Assembly: GCA_910578575.1 (NCBI GenBank)
Contig: CAJTQP010000042.1
Location: forward strand, 1-18,835
Length of the DNA: 18,835 nucleotides
From: an uncultured Oscillospiraceae bacterium
GTDB lineage: Bacteria; Bacillota; Clostridia; Oscillospirales; Oscillospiraceae
Direction of reading: 5' to 3'
Below the pieces are notes generated by a model. That model saw only the letters and a program-made list of their open reading frames with translations. It was not told the DNA's origin and ran no database searches. A program made the translations under genes and the position numbers. Below are positions 14,846-18,835 of this stretch, piece after piece; the stretch's first letter is position 1; every line of letters begins with the position of its first letter.

Positions 14846-16012
14846 ATGGCAGGGAGAAAACCCAAGGTTCAAGCGGACGGAACAACCGTCCAATACACCA
14901 CCATCAAAGTTCGCCTCTACCCTACCCCTGAACAAGAGGAGTTATTTGAAAAGACCTTCGGCTGCTGCCGGTATATCTGGAATCAAATGCTGGCAGATCA
15001 ACAGCGGTTTTACCTAGAAACCGACGCCCACTTCATTCCAACCCCGGCGAAGTACAAGAAGGAAGCGCCTTTTTTGAAGGAAGTGGACAGTCAAGCACTG
15101 ATTCAAGAGCACAACAAGCTCTCCCAGGCGTTTCGAGTATTTTTCAAAAAGCCGGAGTCTTTCGGCTATCCAAAGTTTAAGAGGAAAAAGACCGATAGAG
15201 ATTCTTTTACCGCCTGCAATCATGAGTTTACATCTGGCCCAACCATTTACATCACAAAAGACGGCATCCGTATGACAAAAGCCGGGATCGTCAAGGCAAA
15301 GTTTTCCCGCCGTCCCCAGGCTTGGTGGAAGTTAAAGCGGATCACGGTAGACCGGACCCGGACGGGGAAATATTTCTGCTCCATTTTATATGAGAACCAG
15401 AGGAAACCGCCGGAGCCTGTGACCCCAACAGTGGAAACCACGATAGGGTTGAAATACTCCATGTCGCACTTCTACGTGGCTGACAACGGCACCATGGCGG
15501 ACCCGCCCCACTGGCTGAAATCTCCCCAGGAAAAACTGGCGAACATTCAGCGGCGGTTAAGCCGGATGGAACCCGGCTCCAAGAATTATCAGCAGATGGT
15601 ACAGAAATACCGCCTCCTCCACGAACACATCGCCAACCAACGGCGCGACTTCCTCCACAAAGAATCCAGCCGGATAGCCAACGACTGGGACGCTGTGTGT
15701 GTAAGGGCTGACGATTTGGCAGAGATGGCGCGAGGGCCAGTGCGTGGGAATGTTTTAGAGTCTGGGTATGGGATGTTTCGAGAGCTCCTGCGCTACAAGC
15801 TGGAACGCCAGGGAAAACAGCTCATTTCTGTCGAGCGTTACACCCCCACAACCCGCACTTGTTCCGCTTGTGGCCTACTCCAAGATGAAGTCTCCCACAA
15901 GGAAAAAACTTGGGTTTGTCCTAAGTGCGGCACTATCCACAATCGGGAGGTCAACGCCGCCAAGAACATCAAAGCCCAGGGCCTAGTTCAATATAGCAAA
16001 GCAATTTCGTGA
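14846..16012 (+). CDS. tldR: Nuclease-dead TnpB homologue (TldR-like RNA-guided DNA-binding regulator)
   Basis: A 388-residue IS200/IS605 OrfB/TnpB-family protein, normal TnpB length. The start at 14846 has a near-perfect AGGAGGTGAG; an in-frame ATG at 14780 lacks this. The N-terminal region (KVRLYPTPEQEELFEKTFGC, YIWNQML) and the core (LHEHIANQRRDFLHKESSRI) are intact, as is the zinc ribbon with Cys339, 342, 358 and 361. The RuvC catalytic sites are not: the usual IGLDYSM reads IGLKYSM (Lys203), the usual CIEDL reads CVRADDL (Arg287), and the usual HDRDVNAA reads HNREVNAA (Glu368). All three acids are therefore replaced in an otherwise full-length frame, which argues for selection as a binding protein rather than decay. 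No tnpA is nearby. It lies upstream of csrA and flagellin and is AT-richer than the flanking operons. Known TldRs are RNA-guided repressors; that function here is inference. Confidence 0.88.
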   Translation: MAGRKPKVQADGTTVQYTTIKVRLYPTPEQEELFEKTFGCCRYIWNQMLADQQRFYLETDAHFIPTPAKYKKEAPFLKEVDSQALIQEHNKLSQAFRVFFKKPESFGYPKFKRKKTDRDSFTACNHEFTSGPTIYITKDGIRMTKAGIVKAKFSRRPQAWWKLKRITVDRTRTGKYFCSILYENQRKPPEPVTPTVETTIGLKYSMSHFYVADNGTMADPPHWLKSPQEKLANIQRRLSRMEPGSKNYQQMVQKYRLLHEHIANQRRDFLHKESSRIANDWDAVCVRADDLAEMARGPVRGNVLESGYGMFRELLRYKLERQGKQLISVERYTPTTRTCSACGLLQDEVSHKEKTWVCPKCGTIHNREVNAAKNIKAQGLVQYSKAIS

Positions 16013-16120
16013 AGAAAGGCATGGCCCCCGGCCCAATCTGACAATTACCCCCCATGGTACTTTCGGGCATCCAAGGCCTGTCATATCAACCAACGTTAAG
16101 ACGCGAAATTAAAGTTCTTT
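15940..16120 (+). ncRNA. Probable location of the TldR guide RNA (scaffold plus guide)
   Basis: TnpB omega-RNAs and TldR guide RNAs are made from the 3' end of the gene and the adjoining downstream sequence, with the guide at the RNA 3' end. Here GGGCC near 15978 can pair with GGCCC near 16024-16034, CATGG near 16021 with CCATG near 16060, and GCCC near 16030 with GGGC near 16072, so the region can fold. No promoter, terminator or scaffold boundary is clear, so the guide start is not fixed. The placement rests on family knowledge; the folding is seen in sequence but not computed. Confidence 0.4.
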
Positions 16121-16123
16121 TTG

Positions 16124-16151
16124 CTTACTTTTTCTTTCAAGAAAAAGTAAG
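16124..16151. repeat. 28-nt near-perfect palindrome
   Basis: CTTACTTTTTCTT and AAGAAAAAGTAAG form a 13-bp perfect inverted repeat with a 2-base centre (TC). It could form a hairpin in RNA or be the tip of a small mobile element. It begins the structured block between the TnpB-like gene and csrA. No T-tract follows, so it is not a standard terminator. Confidence 0.85.
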
Positions 16152-16160
16152 TACCGGTCG

Positions 16161-16310
16161 GGACGCCGGGGAACGCCCATATTCCGGCTGGGGGAACGTA
16201 GATCAAAGCAGAATGAATAAATATCCGTTCTGTTTCGACCTACGTTTCCCAGGCCGCAGAGTGGGAAACGAGAGGATGTGTGCGCACATCCGAAGCCCTT
16301 CGGGGCGTCC
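16161..16310. repeat. Nested inverted-repeat block upstream of csrA
   Basis: Outer arms GGACGCC (16161-16167) and GGCGTCC (16304-16310) enclose a 22/23-base imperfect inverted repeat (16192-16213 with 16228-16250, 14-base loop), a 7-bp hairpin (16274-16280 with 16285-16291) and a GCCC-TTCG-GGGC tetraloop hairpin (16295-16306). Both strands have short open frames with similar translations, a by-product of the inverted repeat. It may be a MITE-like element or a structured leader RNA for csrA-flagellin. There is no good protein-coding candidate in 16013-16378. Confidence 0.75.
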
Positions 16311-16378
16311 AAAATATTATGACGATGTCAAAACGGCCCAAGGGATCGGGGCCTGACTTTCGGCGAAAGGAGTTTGCC

Positions 16379-16624
16379 ATGCTGTTTTTACAGCTGAAAC
16401 CCGGCGAATATCTGACCATCGGCGAGGACATCGCCGTCCAGGTATTCAACGGCCCCGGCACTAAAATCCGGGTGGCAGTGAAAGCCCCCAAGGATATCGC
16501 CATCTTGCGTGGCGAGGTGCGGGAGCGCAACGGGGCAGCCCGGCCCGAAGGGCTTGTGGGTCTCCCCCACCAAGGGCAAGGGGAAGAACCCCGCCAAGAA
16601 AACCCATCGGTTTCATCTGGCTGA
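16379..16624 (+). CDS. csrA: Carbon storage regulator CsrA (divergent)
   Basis: CsrA is a dimeric RNA-binding protein; in Gram-positive flagellates it represses flagellin translation by binding the leader near the Shine-Dalgarno, and is antagonised by FliW. The protein has 81 residues; the CsrA fold covers about 1-55 (MLFLQLKPGEYLTIGEDI, KIRVAVKAPKDIAILRGEV). The RNA-contacting Arg44 and Leu4 are present, but the usual Thr5-Arg6 pair reads Gln5-Leu6. A C-terminal tail of about 25 residues rich in Gly/Pro/Gln is unusual. The start has AAAGGAG at 16366-16372; an in-frame ATG at 16280 lies in the hairpin block and is rejected. Flagellin follows after a 144-base leader. No fliW is in the window. 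Confidence 0.9.
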   Translation: MLFLQLKPGEYLTIGEDIAVQVFNGPGTKIRVAVKAPKDIAILRGEVRERNGAARPEGLVGLPHQGQGEEPRQENPSVSSG

Positions 16625-16710
16625 CGAGCCGGTTGAAATATACAGAGCATCCGCGTTTTGGATAGTCCGGCCGGATATTCAAACCAACGGTGCTTCAACC
16701 CTCATTGTTG

Positions 16711-16760
16711 TGTGGAGGCTACGGATGGCCAAAACACAAAAAACAATTATCTAAAGGAGC
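16711..16760 (+). promoter_or_regulatory. Candidate CsrA-binding sites in the flagellin leader
   Basis: CTACGGATG (16719-16727) resembles the CsrA core, with GGA in the loop of a small hairpin (GGC 16717-16719 with GCC 16728-16730). The Shine-Dalgarno AAAGGAG (16753-16759) supplies a second GGA, as in the B. subtilis hag leader with its two sites. The 144-base untranslated gap after csrA also has GGCCGGATATT (16669-16679), similar to a flagellar -10 box but with an extra G and no TAAA -35. Confidence 0.5.
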
Positions 16761-16768
16761 ATAGAATT

Positions 16769-18835
16769 ATGAGGATCCAACACAACATAATGGCCATGAG
16801 CGCCTATCGCAACTACACCAACAACGTGTCTGCGATGAAGAAGAACCTGGAAAAGCTGTCCTCCGGCTACAAGATCAATCGCGCAGGCGATGACGCTGCT
16901 GGTCTGGCTATTTCCGAAAAGATGCGTGCCCAGATCACTGGTCTGGAGACCGCACAGAAGAACGCCAAGGACGGTATTTCCCTGGTGCAGACCGCTGAGG
17001 GCGCTCTGACTGAAGTTCACGACATGCTCAACCGTATGGTGGAGCTGGCTACTCAGTCTGCTAACGGCACTTATGACAACACCACGGACCGTGCGCAGAT
17101 GCAGAAGGAAGTTAATCAGCTGCTGGACGAGATCGATCGTATCGCTGATTCCTCTAACTTCAACGGCATCAAGCTGTTGGATGGCACCTTGGGCCTGAAC
17201 CAGGACGCTTTCGGCATTTCTGCTGGCGATGATTTCGTGGCCCAAGTTGACGCTAAAACTGAGGCCTTGGCGATTTCTAGTTTCCATGGAGCTACTTCCG
17301 TAACCAACCAAGCTCCTTACTTCGAGATCGATTTGGATAACCTGGAGTTTACCAACAACAAGAATACTTCGATCGCTTCAGGTGCCACGTTTGCAACAAT
17401 TTCAATTAACGGTAAATCGTATGATCTCAAGGTCGCAACTGGTGGCACTATTGCTAAGGGTGGCAAAGCTACCAAGGATGCTATCGGTGCCGCGATTGTT
17501 GCAGCGTTCAATACCCTGTCGAAAGGCACTAGCGGCGGCGGTAGTACCGCCAAAGCACTCGGTAGCATCGGAGGAGCAGGCTTCACTGCTGCTTATAGTG
17601 GTGGTAAGGTCACCTTCACCTATCAGGGTGAGATAACTGGCAATAAGGTGACGGCTTCCAAAGTCGATACAACCGGTTCCAAGATGGGCAGCACCGTGGC
17701 CAACGCGGTCAACACCTTCCTTGGTAATTCCGCTGGAGTTACGATTACTGGCGCCACAGATGTGACCTCCAACGGTGCCAAGCAGCACATCTGCGACATC
17801 ACAGCTCCCAAGAACGCTGTGATCAAGACAGACGGCGAGCGTCCCGGCGCGGATGTCGACATTGCAAGCGTGGTGCAGAACGGCTATAAGGTCACTATTG
17901 CTAGCAAGAGCTACGTGTTCAAGACCGGCAGTGCCACCGTGGCCACCAACGGCGCCACCCTCATTGATGTTTCCAAGTGGGCCGATGAGGGCGCGACCAA
18001 GCAGGCCGAGATGGCCGCTATGATGATTGCCGGTGGTGCACAGACCAGCGCTTCTCTTACTGGTAATGCCGCTGGTGTAGCACAGACCGCTGGTGACTTC
18101 AAGGTGTCTTACCGCGGCGGCACCAAGATCCACGTGGATGTTGTGACCAACAAGGTAAACGACTACAAGACCGCCTCCAAGATTCAGGAGAAAGTTTCCT
18201 TCACCAAGCCCCTCGAAGCTGCTAAGGCTGCCAACACTGATTTGACTATCAAAGATGTCAACAAGATTACGAAGGGCGACACCATCACCATCACCGATGG
18301 CTCTGTAACCACCAAGTATGTCTTCGACAAGGGCCAAAGCGGCAATGGTGTAGTCTATCTTGGCACTGACAAGACCAAGTGGACTGCTAGCGAAGTAGCC
18401 AAGGCCATCGGTACTGGTAAAACCGAGGTGAACGGCAACGTCATTACCATTAGCGCTGCAAGGGCAGCTGCCAGCGTGGCCGCCCCGATCGTCCTAGGTC
18501 GTGGCCTGACCCTCCAGATTGGTGACACCGCTGACAGTTTCAACCAGCTGAATGTCGCCGTACAGAATATGCACGCTGAAAACCTGGGCATTGGCAATCT
18601 GTCCATCGCTAATGAAGTGGATGCCCAGAAAGCCATTGACAAGATCAAGGCCGCCATCAACACCGTGTCCGACGTCCGTGGTACTCTGGGTGCCACCCAG
18701 AACCGTCTGGACCACACCATCAACAACCTGTCCGTCATGACCGAGAACATCCAGGACGCCGAGTCCACCATCCGCGACGTGGACGTGGCCGAGGAAATGA
18801 TGGCTTACACCAAGAACAACATCCTGATCCAGTCC
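16769..18835 (+). CDS. fliC: Flagellin (partial, 3' end outside window)
   Basis: Structural subunit of the flagellar filament, exported and self-assembling. The frame is open to the right edge, giving 689 residues. The start at 16769 has AAAGGAG at 16753-16759. Residues 1-142 are the conserved N-terminal D0/D1 region (NNVSAMKKNLEKLSSGYKIN, GDDAAGLAISEKMRAQI). Residues about 623-689 are the C-terminal D1/D0 helix (GATQNRLDHTINNLSVM, AESTIRDVDVAEEMMAYTK); only the last roughly 20-25 residues should be missing. Between them is a very long variable region rich in Thr, Gly, Ala and Lys, the surface-exposed part. R89, L93 and Q96 align with the Salmonella residues contacting TLR5. Codon choice (GCT, GGT, ATC, AAG) differs from the neighbouring operons and suggests high expression. 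Confidence 0.96.
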   Translation, partial: MRIQHNIMAMSAYRNYTNNVSAMKKNLEKLSSGYKINRAGDDAAGLAISEKMRAQITGLETAQKNAKDGISLVQTAEGALTEVHDMLNRMVELATQSANGTYDNTTDRAQMQKEVNQLLDEIDRIADSSNFNGIKLLDGTLGLNQDAFGISAGDDFVAQVDAKTEALAISSFHGATSVTNQAPYFEIDLDNLEFTNNKNTSIASGATFATISINGKSYDLKVATGGTIAKGGKATKDAIGAAIVAAFNTLSKGTSGGGSTAKALGSIGGAGFTAAYSGGKVTFTYQGEITGNKVTASKVDTTGSKMGSTVANAVNTFLGNSAGVTITGATDVTSNGAKQHICDITAPKNAVIKTDGERPGADVDIASVVQNGYKVTIASKSYVFKTGSATVATNGATLIDVSKWADEGATKQAEMAAMMIAGGAQTSASLTGNAAGVAQTAGDFKVSYRGGTKIHVDVVTNKVNDYKTASKIQEKVSFTKPLEAAKAANTDLTIKDVNKITKGDTITITDGSVTTKYVFDKGQSGNGVVYLGTDKTKWTASEVAKAIGTGKTEVNGNVITISAARAAASVAAPIVLGRGLTLQIGDTADSFNQLNVAVQNMHAENLGIGNLSIANEVDAQKAIDKIKAAINTVSDVRGTLGATQNRLDHTINNLSVMTENIQDAESTIRDVDVAEEMMAYTKNNILIQS

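Noticed and set aside
14846..16012. Calling the TnpB homologue an active RNA-guided transposon nuclease or intact insertion sequence.
   Set aside because: All three catalytic acids are changed, no tnpA is present, and no matching right-end hairpin to the 37-nt repeat was seen downstream.
16054..16356. Open frames on both strands between the TnpB-like gene and csrA.
   Set aside because: They read through an inverted repeat, giving similar translations on both strands, and lack ribosome binding sites.
16082..16689. Shared 8-mer AACCAACG at 16088-16095 (after the TnpB-like gene) and 16682-16689 (flagellin leader), considered as guide and target.
   Set aside because: Eight bases is about what chance gives between two regions this size; flanking bases need gaps to align, and neither the scaffold end nor a TAM is known.

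Overview
The window looks like chromosome of a GC-rich, anaerobic, motile Clostridia member, most like Oscillospiraceae (Flavonifractor/Pseudoflavonifractor/Intestinimonas type). The evidence is the clostridial gene order accB-fabZ-accC-accD-accA, strong Shine-Dalgarno sequences, ferredoxin-dependent 2-oxoacid metabolism, a YerC-type TrpR protein and a csrA-flagellin pair. This placement is inference from gene content; no marker gene is present.

Layout. (1) 3-5394, plus strand: the end of a fatty-acid-synthesis operon (accB partial, fabZ, accC, accD, accA), with an acyl-CoA synthetase gene overlapping the end of accA. (2) 5418-7593, plus: a sigma-A promoter, a PAS/winged-helix regulator, a hotdog thioesterase and a strong terminator. 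(3) 7619-9894, minus: fapA and a single-domain response regulator, behind a good promoter. (4) 9966-14437, minus: a promoter, an AMP-forming CoA ligase, a TrpR/YerC-like repressor, iorA, iorB and a terminator, together an aryl-2-oxoacid/aryl-acid operon. (5) 14441-16378: an AT-richer accessory stretch with a perfect 37-nt direct repeat, each copy carrying a 9-bp inverted repeat, then a TnpB-family gene, then a heavily structured non-coding block. (6) 16379-18835, plus: csrA, then a large flagellin gene that runs off the right edge.

The most interesting part is 14680-18835. The TnpB homologue keeps its N-terminal region, zinc ribbon and RuvC-like fold signatures, but all three RuvC catalytic acids are replaced (D to K203, E to R287, D to E368). 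It has no tnpA partner and sits directly upstream of csrA and flagellin. This is what is expected of a TldR (TnpB-like nuclease-dead repressor), a domesticated RNA-guided DNA-binding regulator; TldRs controlling flagellin genes are known from Enterobacteriaceae. Here it would be paired with a second, post-transcriptional flagellin regulator (CsrA), and the flagellin leader contains plausible CsrA sites. The guide RNA should lie at or just after the 3' end of the gene. I could not identify its guide or target with confidence.

The metabolic genes form two themes: malonyl-CoA supply plus acyl activation on the left, and CoA-dependent aromatic 2-oxoacid chemistry under a TrpR-fold repressor in the middle. 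Genes of groups 3 and 6 (FapA, CheY-like protein, CsrA, flagellin) share a motility theme.
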